Notes: a model not told the origin generated them from the letters alone. A stretch of DNA of 64,000 nucleotides from Vitis vinifera (GCF_030704535.1 NC_081811.1:5249001-5313000), one strand, 5' to 3'. Shown: positions 11,893 through 25,212, counted from the first letter of the stretch. A program made the numbers and translations.

Positions 11893-14800
11893 ATGCCCAC
11901 CCTCACCCTCGCTGACCCTCCCACTCTTCGCCTTCTTTCTCCCGTAAATCTCCGCCGCTCCACCTCCATCAGCTCTCCATTTTTCTGTAGACCGTCTAGG
12001 AACAATTGCACTGGTCCATGGAGAGTCCGATGTGCCGTCGCCGGGGAGTCTACAATTTCTTCCTCCAAGGTCGGCGACGGAAATAATTACTCGCCGGTGG
12101 ACTGCGTCATCGTCGGGGCGGGAATCAGCGGCCTCTGCATCGCTCAAGCTCTCGCCACCAAGCACGGCGATGTGGGCAGCAATGTGATTGTGACAGAGGC
12201 GAGAGATCGCGTTGGGGGCAATATAACCACCATGGAGGGGGACGGCTATCTCTGGGAGGAAGGCCCCAACAGCTTCCAGCCCTCCGATTCCATGCTCACC
12301 ATGGCCGTAAGTTTTGAGCCTCATCTGGGTTTCACTGACCCACTTATTATCTCCGTTGATAGGATCATATTCCTTCTTATATTCCCACCATTTCTGCTTG
12401 CAATGCCCACCAAAATCTGCAGTAACATGAGCCTAAAACTGATTTTCTTCTGTTTAGTATATGCAATTTTGTCACAATTGAGGCTAAATACATGCTCTGA
12501 CATTACCCTGGCGTTTTTCAATTTGGGGTTGTTGTTGTTGTTGTACGGCTAAATATTTTTTCCTTTTCTGTTTTTTGTCGATTTTTGAGCTAGCGTTGTT
12601 GATAATTTATTTCCCTGAAACATTGTTCTATTTTGTAGGTAAATGTTGTATTCTTGTTTTCTTGCAGGTGGATAGTGGTTTGAAGGATGATCTTGTTTTG
12701 GGGGATCCTAATGCACCTAGATTTGTATTGTGGAATGGTAAATTGAGGCCGGTTCCCTCCAAGCCAACCGACCTGCCCTTCTTTGACTTGATGAGTTTTC
12801 CTGGAAAACTCAGGGCTGGGTTTGGTGCCCTTGGCATTCGACCTCCTCCACCAGTGCGTGTTCTTAACTATATTCTATGAGTTTGTTGAAGTATATCATG
12901 GAAATATATTCACATGAATTGCATATATGCATTCTTCCATTGAATTTCTCAAACTTATGTTTTGACGAAGGTGACAGGATCATGAGGAATCTGTTGAAGA
13001 GTTTGTGCGTCGTAATCTTGGTGATGAGGTTTTTGAACGCCTGATAGAGCCATTTTGTTCAGGTGCTAATCAGTTTTTGATGTTCTTAGCCTATCACGTA
13101 TCATGCTGCATTCTACTGGGAATTATAAAGTTATACTTAAATACCTGCTAATTTATCATATTGCTTGGTGTTCTCAAAGTTTTGTAGGCCCCAGTAGCCT
13201 CTGAATTACTTGTCATTAAACATTTAACTCATGATCACATGGTTGCATATTTCTTAGGATGTGATCTAATTTTTGTTTGAACTGGATTAGGCAATCCGAT
13301 TCACTGCAGCCATTGTGCAGTATTTCTTTAGTTTATTGACTTCACATTTTGCTCATGTTTTATATTTTAATTATCCATATTTTACCCTCAGTTTGCATGA
13401 AGAATGATTGACAGCTTGATCAGACTCCATATTCTACTGTCAAAAGTTTTATGAAGTTCACAGAATTCACCGACTCTTGTCATTTTAGATGGTTGTTGCT
13501 CAGGCCGATTTCATTGGAAATGTTTTTTGTATGCAGGTGTTTATGCAGGAGATCCTTCAAAACTGAGCATGAAAGCAGCATTTGGAAAAGTTTGGAAGCT
13601 TGAGCAGAAGGGTGGTAGTATAATTGGTGGCACCTTCAAAGCAATCCAGGAGAAAAATAATACTCCCAAGCCTCTGCGAGACCCGTAATATACATGCACA
13701 TAGGCTTGTTTTATGATTCTTCCATGAAAATATGTTCAATGCCCTGAATTTTTCATGCAGGCGTTTGCCAAAGCCAAAGGGGCAAACGGTTGGATCTTTT
13801 AAGAAGGGACTTATTATGTTGCCAGAAGCAATTTCTAAAAGGTACCCTTTCTCACTGAAAATCCAAGTTGAGAAAAACAAATATCTAAGTTGAATGTTTA
13901 ACTCCAGTTGCTGGTAATTATAGAAGTATCATCTCTATATTGGTTATCTATGCTTTTTGGTACATTTAACATCCTTTGACTGTTTGACAATCTTAATTGA
14001 GTTGTATTCACCTTCCAGGTTGGGTGGCAAAGTAAAATTATCTTGGAAACTTTCAAGCATCATTAGATTGGATGATGGAGGGTATAGTCTGACTTATGAA
14101 ACACCAGAAGGATTAGTTTCTCTGCAGAGTAGAAGTGTTGTGATGACTGTTCCATCCCGCGTTGCAAGTAGTCTGTTGCATCCTCTTTCTGTATGTTTCA
14201 TTCTTGAACCTGGTTAAGATAGATGTAGATGTATCCTCCTTCTGCTTGGCTTCATTAGTTGAAGTTTCTAACTTGATTGTGAATAAAATCTATATCTTTG
14301 GTTAAACTTATTTAGTACTTTTGTAACAATCTGGTATTTTTAGGATTATTATATGCTTGTCACATTATGCATTTTTTTTTAATAACTTTTTGTTGAATAT
14401 TCCCTTTATTTTTTAACATTAACAGTATAATTTCTAGGGATGTTCTTTCTCATATAGTCTCAGCCTTGGAAGTTCTTTGGCAGTCTATATAGCTTTGTTC
14501 TTATTTTCTCCATTTCCTCCTTTTCCATACATTCTTTTAATGCATTTATGGAGAACGTGATTGGCAAGCACCATGCTGTTGTCATGTAGTTTGTTGGGGC
14601 TGTATTGCTCGCTGCTCATGGTTCTTTTTTTCTTTCTCTTTTTCTTAAATCACATTTCTTTTTCTGGCAAAGAAATTTGACGGTTCTACCAGTACATGCT
14701 ACTCGCTAGGGAATTGGATGGTTTTGATTCACTTTAAATGCTGGAATTTTATGTACATTGTAGAATGATGTAACTGTTTCAGTTTTTTCTTTATCCATAT

Positions 14801-16094
14801 TCAATTAATGCACAAAAAATGGGAGGAAGCAGCAAGAAGCTCTACAAATATGTAGACATTTCCAAAATTGATCCACTTCTTTGCAGGCTGTTGCTGCAGA
14901 TGCACTATCAAAGTTTTACTACCCCCCAGTTGCGGCAGTGTCCATTTCATATCCAAAGGAAGCAATTCGGACAGAATGCTTGATAGAAGGTGAACTTAAG
15001 GGATTTGGCCAGTTACATCCACGTAGCCAAGGGGTGGAAACTTTAGGTAAATCTGATTTAGTTTGCAATATTTTTCAGAAAGGTTTTTACTCATTCTTGA
15101 TACTGCTTTCCTCAATTTTGGATTCAAGAAACTAATATTTAAATGAGGGTGTATTAGAAATTCCTGTCAAATTCACCTTGCTGGTTCTTTTTGTGTTCTG
15201 CAGGAACCATATACAGCTCATCACTTTTTCCTAACCGAGCACCGCCTGGAAGGATTTTGCTCTTGAACTACATTGGAGGGGCTACCAATCCTGGAATTTT
15301 GTCCAAGGTAAGGCAGCTGTCAAAATAAGATTTGAATTTCTATTGTTGATCAAATTAGGGAAGATTTTAATTGCTATTATTTTTATTTTTTCTTTTTCTC
15401 TGATTTTCAAGTGTCCATATGAATCCTTAGATACTAGATGGGTTAAGATTATTGGTGGCCGAGTTCAAATTCCAGCGTAAGCATCTATGAAATTTGATTT
15501 GTTATGCTGTGTATTCCATCTGTTTAGTGGATAATTGATAACTGTTACTTGCATGTGCTTAGTGCTGGATGATTATATAAATTGTTGGGTATTTTTTGAA
15601 GTTTGTTTATTGACTTTGTAAATTGGTTTGTCTTTTGTTAAGGCAATCTCTTCTCTATCTCATGTTGTGCCGTGTAATTACTGCAGTTCTTTTTTGTGGT
15701 GACAGGGTTGGGTGGATTTTCATGCAAGCTGTATATTCTCCGTGGTTTTTTGTTTTTGGATTGTATCTAATACCTCAATTTCTTTTAACCGCAGACAGAG
15801 AGTGAACTTGTGGAAGCAGTAGACAGAGATTTGAGGAAGATGCTCATTAATCCTAATGCAAAGGATCCACTTGTTTTGGGTGTGAGAGTATGGCCGCAGG
15901 CCATTCCACAGTTTTTGATTGGTCATCTTGATCTCCTTGATGCTGCCAAATCCGCTCTCAGGGATGGTGGGTTCCAGGGCATGTTCCTCGGGGGCAACTA
16001 TGTATCTGGTGTAGCCTTGGGACGATGCGTGGAGGGTGCATACGAAGTTGCAGCTGAGGTAGCTGATTTCCTATCGCAGTATGTGTACAAATAG
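11893..16094 (+). CDS. PPOX1: Protoporphyrinogen oxidase, chloroplast (PPOX1/HemG type)
   Basis: Nine exons join in frame to 549 residues: 11893-12306, 12668-12853, 12978-13062, 13537-13684, 13761-13841, 14019-14190, 14887-15046, 15204-15307 and 15795-16094 (TAG). All introns are GT-AG. The length matches plant plastid PPOX1. The enzyme oxidises protoporphyrinogen IX to protoporphyrin IX with FAD and oxygen, the last step shared by haem and chlorophyll synthesis, and is the target of diphenyl-ether herbicides. The first ~55 residues are Ser/Arg/Pro-rich, as in a transit peptide. Then come the FAD-binding [18 protein letters not shown], the GG motif of EARDRVGGN, and [11 protein letters not shown]. 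The C-terminus has [19 protein letters not shown], the second FAD-contacting segment. The ATG at 11893 is the first in-frame ATG, sits in a good context (CCACCATGC) and is followed by the transit-like region. Confidence 0.96.
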
Positions 16095-18155
16095 TCGCAT
16101 TTTGGATTAAACTCTGGGGATAATAAGAGCTGCTGCATCTGGTAGAATGCATTGATAAGGAGTTTTTCCTGGAGGGTCTCAAAGTTTTGAGTACTTTATT
16201 TTGTTCCTAAGAGTTCCTTGTTTTGTACGTCTTCATTATCACTTATTTCATTAATGATTCCTGATTACTGAGAAAATCAAAGTTTTTCAGAAGCTTGGTC
16301 TAAAATTCCCAAAAAATGAGCTTTTTTTTATTATCTATTTTTTTTGTCATGCTTGATCAATGTGAGATGGAGGGTGTTATGGGGTTGGCAATATGCATGC
16401 TCTAAACCAAGAGTAACTTTTACTAAGGAGTGAATATTCATAATGTAATAGATCTCGCTTCAAAATTTGATATCCTATCTCAGGAGGGGCTTGGTTCTTT
16501 CAGTAAGAATCAAATGTGATTAGGCTTTGTTTTGGACTGCTAATGTGTAATCTTACTTGTTTTCCTCAAAGAAAGAAGGAAAACAGTTGCTTATGATTCA
16601 AAGGGGAGAAAAAGAAGAGAGAACCCAAAAATAACAAAAATCGATTAAAAGGTATAGTGCACCACTTCCCTGATCCCCCTTCTGTTTCTCTGTTGGAACA
16701 AATGGTCATTATGATTATTGAGTCTCCTGTTTCTTCAAGCTGCCGCATAATGCGTGTGTTCTGAGAACTGAGTTACCATTCACTGCTAAGGGGGGTTTTT
16801 TTTAATTATATAGATACTACAAATCTGGTTCCAAATCCTCTTTTGACTTTCAACGGGCGTTAAAGCCCTTACCCTTACATCCTCTGCACCCACTGTTACC
16901 GTAAAGAAAGGGTCAAAAGTTAAAAACAGAGCCTCCCCCTTTTAATTGTGGGGAATGGCATGCTTTTGGAGAGACAGAATCCTCCATTTAATGGGTTTGT
17001 TCTCATTGTTAAAGCAAAAAAATGCATTTGAGATTTGACAAGATAAAAAAAATAGACAGCAATTTGAACCATCTTTGAGGACCTGGCTCTATGGCTTTGT
17101 TGTTCCTTCTATACATGGACATAGGGGAAGAAATATCAAAGTGATCCTGTTCATGGTTGGCCCTTTTTAATCAAAATTATGGCACAGAGCTTCCATTTGT
17201 GCACAGTAAAGGGAATTACAAGAGAGAAAGGCCCCATGAAACTAGCATGGAAATAGGATCATGCCCCCACATTCTAGAAACACCAGGTGGAACATGGTTA
17301 CATGGGGAAATCAAAAGCAACCCCAAAGTTTGACCAGAGGGAAAAGCAAAATCGCAAGAGATTAGACAAGATGATGAGATTGATACAAGCACACAGCTGG
17401 GGAAAAGATCATTTGGCATTCTAAGACAATGCTGTTATATTTGGGGGCATTGAAGAAGAATGGTTGTGGGGCAAAAGAAAAAAAGAAGAAAAAAAAAGGG
17501 AAGTGTGTTTTGGAGACGAGGCACAAAAGTCATTGGAGCAAGGGAAAGATGATGGTCCATTGAAGCAACCCAATGGTAGGGAGGGCAGGGAACAACTACT
17601 TTAGCTTTGTTCCTCCACGTTTGTTCCAATTCTTTCTTTGCTCACCTTTGGCGTTTCTTTAGGTGCAAGCAAGCCTCCTTGTTCCCCTTCTTGTAAAAGA
17701 AACCTCAAGCTCATCCCTCCGCTGCAATAGCTCCTAGGCTTAAACTCATGAAATCTCAAATTCCATTATTGAATTGAAAAAAAAAAAAAAAAAAATCTTG
17801 TGTACTAGGAGGGAGATGCAATAAAAACGTGAAAAATTTTCACGTGTGGAGAGAGATTTTAAATTGATGAAGAATAGGGAAAAAATCATCAACTTTGATT
17901 CTTACCCTTTGCCTCTAGTCTCCCACACATAGAGTTGATTGCATGTCCCCTAAGAGTAGAATTTTTGTTCTTCTCTTTTCCTATTAGTAATCACTACAAA
18001 CACTTCAAAGTTCATACCCTTGTTGAGACTAGTTTGGAATGAACTCTTTCACTAATCATGAATGAAAGGGGTATATTTCTTAAAGACACTCATTTCAAAT
18101 TCTAGGTGAAACAAGAGGAACCCATCAATTCTCATTGGGGGTATTCAAAAGCCAG

Positions 18156-18195
<40 letters not shown>

Positions 18196-18202
18196 ACCCC
18201 CC
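18156..18202. repeat. Poly(C) tract (C40-A-C6)
   Basis: Forty consecutive C residues at 18156-18195, one A, then six more C. The minus strand is a G tract with G-quadruplex potential and the plus strand could form an i-motif. Homopolymer length is prone to assembly error. Confidence 0.9.
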
Positions 18203-19519
18203 ATGTGTCTTTCTGTAAGTAGAAGCATCATCTCCTATGGTTTTAAGTCATTTACTATTGACAATATAATATTACTCTGCATAAAAGAACATTGATATGC
18301 TGGTTTGATCTCACGAGTATCAACACCTAAATAATGTGTATGCCCCACGGTCCTTTCCGCAACACGATGTACTCATACATTGAACATTGATTTGAGGGTG
18401 TGTTAGATATAATATGAACTTTTACTGTGAAAAAAGAACTCAAGTATCAAGGCCTTTGTTCAGGCAGCAATGGGAGGCTGCCAAGACAAATTATTTCAAG
18501 CCCTGGTGTTTTATATTTTTTTGTTTCAGGTCAGAGGGAGATGTGCAAAGGAAGTGGCACTTCTCTTCCATATACATGCATCACAGATTGTATATAATTA
18601 CTACTGCATTACCAAGTAGATTCTTATTTGGAAAAGCTTGACACAACTATAAAACTAATGAACCAAAGTGTCAGGGTAATCCGGATGTTGGTCGGCTATG
18701 GCTAGCAACAATTCCATTAGCTAGGAGGCATAGCTAGCTCTCTTGGCTAATATGGAGGGATGGAATCTATTAAAATGCATGTTGTAATTTGGGCACTTCT
18801 TTTCAAGAAAATTTAAAGAGTGAGAAATGGTTTGCTTTGAATCTTCATGTGAGAGAGAAAAAGGGAAGGACATGGTTCAAAATAAAGGGAAGGAGAGGTT
18901 AGATTGTTCAGTAAGCCTTACCCTATGGCAACGTGTTAGTCCATATGGTTCCCACTGCTCTCACTTGTGCACTTTAAATTTGTTGTCTAAAGATATGTAT
19001 ACTTTGGAAGATACCCTCAAATGGATGAGAAGAGAAACTTTTGTTAAAATTGTGTTTTTGGGAGAACTATTAAAACCTTGATCAGTAATTTGCATTGCCC
19101 AAGTCAAATAGGAAGAAAGCAAAAGAAGTCTTAATGTTTGTCAAGGGTTGATTTGTAGTTTGCCATTGAGATGGTTTCCCAAAGTTTATGTCTAGAATGA
19201 CCCTTATTACTTATAAACCCATGTGGGAAGCTGTGAGTACTAGCGGCAAGACTCTTAAATTTTGCATATGAATCACATTTAAGTTAAAAAAAATATGGGA
19301 CATGATGATAAAAGCCAACATTCAAGTATTTAACTTGCAAGCTAAGCTGGTAAAATCAAGTCATGTCCTACTTGACATGTGTATGTGTCGGCTACCCTGA
19401 CAACATTTGAGGCTGAAGATTTTCTTGGTCAAGTTCATATGCCTCCCTAGCCCGTCCCTCCCCCCTAAACTTCATTCTCTATGCCTCCTTAGTCCCTTCC
19501 CACAAAGTTGACACCTCTC

Positions 19520-19546
19520 TGTCTCCAAGGTTCTCTCTCTATTTAA
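19520..19546 (+). promoter_or_regulatory. TGTCTC auxin response element and TATA-like box of the AUX/IAA gene
   Basis: TGTCTC, the canonical ARF-binding AuxRE, is at 19520-19525, followed by CTATTTAAG at about 19539-19547, some 45 bases before the chosen ATG. The order AuxRE, TATA, start codon suits an early auxin-response gene. A single hexamer can arise by chance. Confidence 0.45.
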
Positions 19547-19588
19547 GCCCAAGACTCAAGGTGTATGCTTTGGGTGTCTTTATTCACA

Positions 19589-20371
19589 ATGGGTAGAGCT
19601 ACAAACTCTTCATCATCATCTATTGACAGCAGCAGCCATCCAACTGTTTCATCTGCATCTTCTTTCCCCCGGCTCAAGAGAGACCTCAGCACAGATCTTA
19701 GCCTTGGGCTCAGCATTTCAACCTCTGATCACCATTACTGCCCTTCCACTCCAAGGTAACAACAGCATTAACCCATACAGCAGTGCCCATTTTATCTCTT
19801 AATTTCCAGTTTTTTATGTTCAATTGATGCTTAATTCATGAATATTAATGCATGTTAGGGAGCAACAATCAGATTGGCCACCCATAAAGACTCTCCTCAG
19901 GAAGGCCCTGGCAGGAGAAGGAAACAAGTGCAATGATGCCACCTTCTTTGTGAAGGTATACATGGAAGGCATTCCAATTGGAAGAAAGCTCGATCTATTT
20001 GCGCACGACGGTTACCATGCCTTGATAAGGACTCTTGACCATATGTTCAGCACCACCATTCTCTGTAAGTCCCACATATTTCTGTTGATGTGCTCTAGTC
20101 AATCAGAAATCATTAATGACTCATTTCAAGCAGGGGCTGAGGTGGATGGAGTTCTGCATTCTGAGAAATGCCATGTGCTAACATATGAAGACAAGGAAGG
20201 AGACTGGATGATGGTTGGGGATGTTCCTTGGGAGTGAGTTTCACTTTAACCCCCATCCACTTCTTGTCTACTCTTTTTAATGGATTAAAGTTGCCCAACT
20301 TCTGTTTTTTGTGCAGGCTGTTCTTGACCACTGTAAAGAGATTGAAGATCACTAGGGTAGACAAATACTAA
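19589..20371 (+). CDS. Short AUX/IAA protein, IAA20/IAA30/IAA31 clade, with degenerate degron
   Basis: Four exons (19589-19755, 19859-20064, 20134-20233, 20317-20371) give 175 residues. The N-terminus [15 protein letters not shown] resembles IAA20/IAA30. Domain I is the EAR-type repressor motif [10 protein letters not shown], which recruits TOPLESS. Domain II would be GWPPV in canonical members; here it reads SDWPPIK, as in Arabidopsis IAA31, so TIR1/AFB binding should be weak and the protein long-lived. Domains III/IV (PB1) are intact: [18 protein letters not shown], then [17 protein letters not shown] and [17 protein letters not shown]. It acts in the nucleus by binding ARF factors and repressing auxin-response genes. 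An in-frame ATG at 19565 would add eight residues; 19589 is preferred because homologues start MGR. The intron positions split domains in the usual AUX/IAA way. Confidence 0.93.
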
Positions 20372-20727
20372 AGAGCCCAATCCCAGTACATCCTTGATAG
20401 TTGTCTTTTCCGATCTCTCCACATTTTGTCTTGTGGGGTGGAAATCAAACTCACAGTATATGAATTTGTTACTGAGTTATAGATGTACATGCATACACAC
20501 CAAATGAGTATATATAGTTTTATTTTTCCCTTGTTTCATTTGTATGTGAAAAAGGAACTTTCATTACAAGTAGTTCTTACATTCAATTCTCTTCAATGTT
20601 CTTATTATCATCCAATATTTTCACTCCGAAATTAAATCTCCGGGGCAAAGTCAAGGCTAGGCCTCAATACAATGGAGTTGAAGTTCTGGGGGTACTAGCC
20701 ATGGTTAAACAAAAGGAGAGGCTATGA
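20372..20727. other. Convergent 3' flanks of AUX/IAA (+) and chitinase (-)
   Basis: AT-rich 3'UTR-like sequence with no coding potential. The two genes converge here with 356 bases between stop codons. Confidence 0.6.
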
Positions 20728-21617
20728 TCAGAAGGATTTTTGATATGCACAATCCAAGCTAGGCCCAGTGCCAACTTTAAACAGTGCTGCATATCTCTGG
20801 AAATAGCCGATCCGGTCATTCACCCGTCCATCATTAGGGATTCCACACTCAAGTCCGCCATTTATAATGTTAGTTGTCAACCCAAAACCTGCTGTCCTAT
20901 TGGCTGCAACATCTTCTGCTGTGGGCACATATCGCCCAACCATCACATTGTGACAAGAGGGCTTTGGCTTCTGTTCAGTCATCCAAAACCAAAGAGCTGT
21001 TCTGAATGCTGTTACGGAGTTGTTAGACACTATCTCTGGGTTTCTCAGGCCATCAAACCCCAAGGCCTTCCCAGCTGGCCCATAGTTGTAATTCCTGCCA
21101 TGATTATATATATGTTAGTAGGCGAATCAATCTTTGATCACAACAAACTTTCATAACTAGTAATGTAACAGTAACATTACCAAGATAATTGAATAGGGCC
21201 TCTTCCTTTGTAAGATTTGCCTGGGTAGCAAGGCCATTCAGTGTTGGTAGAGTCGCAGTAGTCACTCTGTGGACTAACTTCCTCTTTAAAGCACAGACCC
21301 CAAGCATAGGGTCCGTCAGGTGCAGTAGCTCATCCTCCTGTAGTTTCATGGGAAATTTGAGCAAGAAAAGCTGCAATTTCACGCTTCCGGGTAGCTAAAC
21401 CTCCTGTGTTACCAAATGTAGGGAAGCATCTTGTTGCTTGAATGAATGAGTCATAAGTGTAGAAGTCCTTAGCAGGGCATGCATTGTCGTCCTTGTGTAG
21501 GAAGATGCCATCAAAGAGTTCCTTAGTAACAAGAGAAGAGATGGGGAGTCCCCGAGCCTCAGAAAGGAGACCAGAGCAGAGCATGAAGGAGAGAAAGACA
21601 AGAGAAGAGGGAGCCAT
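20728..21617 (-). pseudogene. GH19 chitinase (class II-type, no chitin-binding domain) with in-frame premature stop
   Basis: Two exons (21617-21181 and 21094-20728) span 268 codons including the final stop; the intron 21095-21180 is GT-AG with a perfect TACTAAC branch site at 21120-21114. Residues 1-23 form a signal peptide (hydrophobic [13 protein letters not shown]). The GH19 domain follows directly, with no Cys-rich hevein domain, so it is class II-like. Family landmarks are [17 protein letters not shown] with the first catalytic Glu, [10 protein letters not shown] with the second, [16 protein letters not shown], and [16 protein letters not shown]. After HETTGG the reading frame has TGA (21332-21330) where the family has Trp, so translation would stop after 95 residues. 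The rest is open, with no other break, which suggests a young lesion, an allele or a sequence error. A TATA-like TATATTTAAAT lies about 50 bases upstream. GH19 chitinases are secreted and hydrolyse chitin in defence. Confidence 0.88.
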
Positions 21618-24600
21618 TGCAGAACTGTTAGTCAATTTGCTTGGTAATGGAAGCCAAGGAACTCCATTTAAATATAAGAAGAGAACCTCTGAGAGATGCA
21701 ATCTGGCTTACAAAGTCAGAGGCAAGATTTTTGACTTGTGAAACTCAGATAAAACTCCATCTTTGACCAGTCCACTGATACGGCATTGGCAGTTGAATTG
21801 GTCTCCTCCTTTGATTGGAAGACTCCTATACAGCCACTGTGGAAATGGGAATGTCGACACCACACATACATACGTATGATATAGTCTTGGCCTGCTAACA
21901 TAATTAAAACACAATATTGGTTATCTTTTATATTAGTTTCTTCTTTGCAGGGAAAGGAGACGGCTAAACTGTCTTCTTCCATCTCCTTTATTCAATCATA
22001 TTTTCATTCCGTACTGCGACAAGGCTCAGTATAGTCCACGTCCTTTCCTTTCGGAGGCTTTCCGGGAAAGTTTAAAAAATGGCCGGCCAAGCAGCAGCCT
22101 GTTAACTTGAAATTGTTGCCAAAAACAGCTATCACACCTGGCTTGACTTTGAACTCTTCAACATCAGCATATTATGTGGGTCAAAACACTTAAACAATTT
22201 GTGTTAATCGACCTAGAGGAGTTCTAAACAATTCCTTTTCCAGCGTCATCATCAGTTTTATAGCTCAGAAAGGAAAGCTTTTAGTGCCTAGAATTGGGTT
22301 GGTGGTGAGCACTAGCAGCATGGAGGACAGGCCTAGGACTCAATACAATGCATCTCAAAAGAATTGACCCTCGGTTAAGTCATAGTGCCAGCCATGTGTG
22401 TAAGCACTACATAGCAATTGAGTTATGGTTGCTTTCAGTGCTTTGACTCCAATGTGGGTAATAAAGGCCTCAGTTGCAGAAGTAATACTAGTCTTCCGAT
22501 TGTGATAATAATTATGATAGGACTTGGACGATGAAGGAAGGACCATGATACCATCTTCCTCAATAAAGAAAACTAATGGTGACTCTATGTTGAGGCACAA
22601 TAGTAGGAGGAAAGTGGTTGTATAGCAGTGCTGGGGCTTTAAATTTCAGCGTCCTGGTGGATTCACATTGATGTTTCCTTTCATTATTTCGTGTATCAGT
22701 TGTTGCTATTGTTGATATCGTTGCTACACGACAACAATCTCAGTGAAATTCCTGCTTTGGAGGAAAAAAAGAAGATGGGGAAGTATTACATAAGTGTTTG
22801 TGCTGGTTGTTTCCACGGACATTCTAAGGAGGTTCATTCCCCATAAGTGTCAAATAAGCCAAAGCCAATGAACGAGGAATTGATGTATATTGTAAAGATC
22901 CACTCTCTCCCTTGTAGATATGGTCTATTATGGCCTAGGCATTTCATGTGGGGTTGCTAGATAGACGAGCCCTACACTAGGACGAGGATGTGACTTGTTT
23001 TATCTCATATACATATTGTCTGTTCTAGTTTCATTTAAAACAGGTTTGTCCAATTAAGAGAAGCTTCACATATATATATATATCGTGACAGAGAACTTCT
23101 TATCTATCCGATATGACTTGAAGCATTGTTGATACCATCTAGAAACTATTCTACAGGTCTCATATTGGAACAAATTTGAGTGCCTTTGGACCAGTCTCAA
23201 CAATTCCCCTTTCCCCCACCATCCACCACCAAAGAAGAAAACAAAGGAAGTAGTGGCCTCGGCTGAATGCTAACTTTGCATTGGTGGCATTCTACCTAGT
23301 CAACTTGGCCCAACCTAGACAGAGAATACCCTCAAAGGACTGATAAGTTATGGGGATAGACCTAATGGGCCTGCAACACCATGGCAAAGCCCAGACGGTC
23401 TTTTTGTGTGGGGACAGAGAAAGAATAGAGAGAGAGAGAGAGAGAGGCATTGGCACATTGCAGTGGGATGGTCCTGTATTAGGAGAAGAAATAAATGAAA
23501 AGTGGGGGCAAGGCTTGAGAAATGAGGAAAAGGCCCACTTGAGGGAGGGAGTAACGTGGGAGTTCAAAAGCAATTTGTGGTCCTTTTCCAATTAAGCCAA
23601 TTAAGCATGTCCTTTCAAACACCGTTGAGTGCACCTTTTCTCAACCCGGACCCGTTCCCTGCTGGCTTTAAGCATAAGAATGCCCTCTCCTTTTCCACCC
23701 AACAAACCCCTAACTTGGCTTATTGCTTTTGGATATCAACTTGGCTTGGTATTGGATTCTTCCCATACCAGTCATCCTGTCTCTACCTCTTGTTGTATTT
23801 TGTTTGTATGATGCTCCTTGTTTCGTTTATTTGATTTTTTTTTTCTTTGTATGGTACCATAACAGTTTTGTATGGATTTTGCGTCTTATTTGGGTCGATT
23901 TCTAAGAAATTTGAAACTTTTTTCAAATTTAATAAGTGTTTTTATATTTATTTGACTAATTTTATTAAAAAAATCTTACGATATTGAACTTGTTCAATAA
24001 CTATTTTTTAAAACAGTTCTAAAAACCGATTTTTAAAAATGGTTGTTGAAAACTGTTTTTCTAATATTTTGTAAAATAAAAGTCCGTTTGAAAATTTAAA
24101 TGTCTTTAACCTATTTTTAATATTTTTAAGTTCAGTGTTTATAATCATTAGAAAACAACTAAAAAATATTATCAAAAAATATTTTGTTAATTTTTTATTA
24201 TCAAACATATTTTTCTTATTTTTTTGTTGTGAAAAATAAAAAATTGTTCTCGAAAATAATTATCAAATAGACTCATTATTTGTTTTTCCTTTTTGTAAAA
24301 ACTGATTTAAATAAAAAATTATTTTATATTTAATAAAAGTTTTACAATATCAATATTACCTTTAAAAATTATGATTTTAACTCCCAATTAAACCCAAAAA
24401 TAGGAAACTATCTCAATTTTCTTTTTCAAAAAATAGAAATATATTTAAAATAAATAAATAAAGATTTGTCAATAAAATATATTTTCTCTTAGAAGAAAAT
24501 ATACACAAGCCAAGCTTTTCATACATGACTTTGCATGGATTATTAGGTGATCGATAATTTTGGTAAAAGAAAAATATTTTTCTTCCATATTGATATGGTT

Positions 24601-25180
24601 GAAGACTTAAACCCATTTCAATCCATTCATTTTATTGCTTGAGTCAATGGATAATGAGCTTAAATGAAAGAACCCCACCAATGATGAGATCAAGGGTTAG
24701 AGATGTGTGTGAAAATGGGGGCAATGTCTTGACTCTTGGTGGAGAAAATTTCCAAGAAACCCATTGTGAAGTTGTCAATGTCCTTGAAATTTTAGTCAAA
24801 TTACATGAAATTAAATTTGAGGCCACAAAAAGTAGGGTTGGGGGTAGGTAGACTCATCCCCCATCCCTTTTCTTTTTTTCACACAAGAAAAAGAAACCAA
24901 AAATTGTAAGGGAAGAAAAGGCATTGAGTTGAAGTCATAAGAGTGGGAAAAAAAATAAAAAAATAAAAATAAATATTAAAAAATAAAAATTGATAACCAA
25001 TAGGGTGAAGCCAATCCTAGATATCATTCCCATCCCACCATGTAGAAAGGGGGTCGCTTGGTTTTCAAAATTCTAAAGAAAAGGTGGCATGCTCACATTG
25101 GTCCCACCGGAGCCTGATTTTTTAGGATAAGGCCAAAGATCCTTATTGCCCATGGAAAGAGACAAATGAACCTAAACCCA

Positions 25181-25212
25181 AGGAAAAGGAAAAGGAAAAG
25201 GAAAAGGAAAAG
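25181..25212. repeat. (GGAAAA)5 hexamer microsatellite
   Basis: Five uninterrupted copies of the purine hexamer in intergenic sequence. Confidence 0.9.

Larger units (their letters stand above)
16095..19588. other. Intergenic between PPOX1 and AUX/IAA gene
   Basis: No exon with recognisable protein sequence was found. Visible features are the PPOX1 3'UTR (about 16095-16300), a poly(A) run near 17778-17797, a 40-base poly(C) tract at 18156-18195 and the AUX/IAA promoter at the right end. Confidence 0.6.

Noticed and set aside
11836-12324. 162-codon open frame on the minus strand
   Set aside because: Antisense shadow of the GC-rich first exon of PPOX1; no family resemblance.
21181-21617. A hidden intron explaining the chitinase TGA
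   Set aside because: The coding sequence on both sides of the TGA is contiguous and conserved, leaving no room for an intron.
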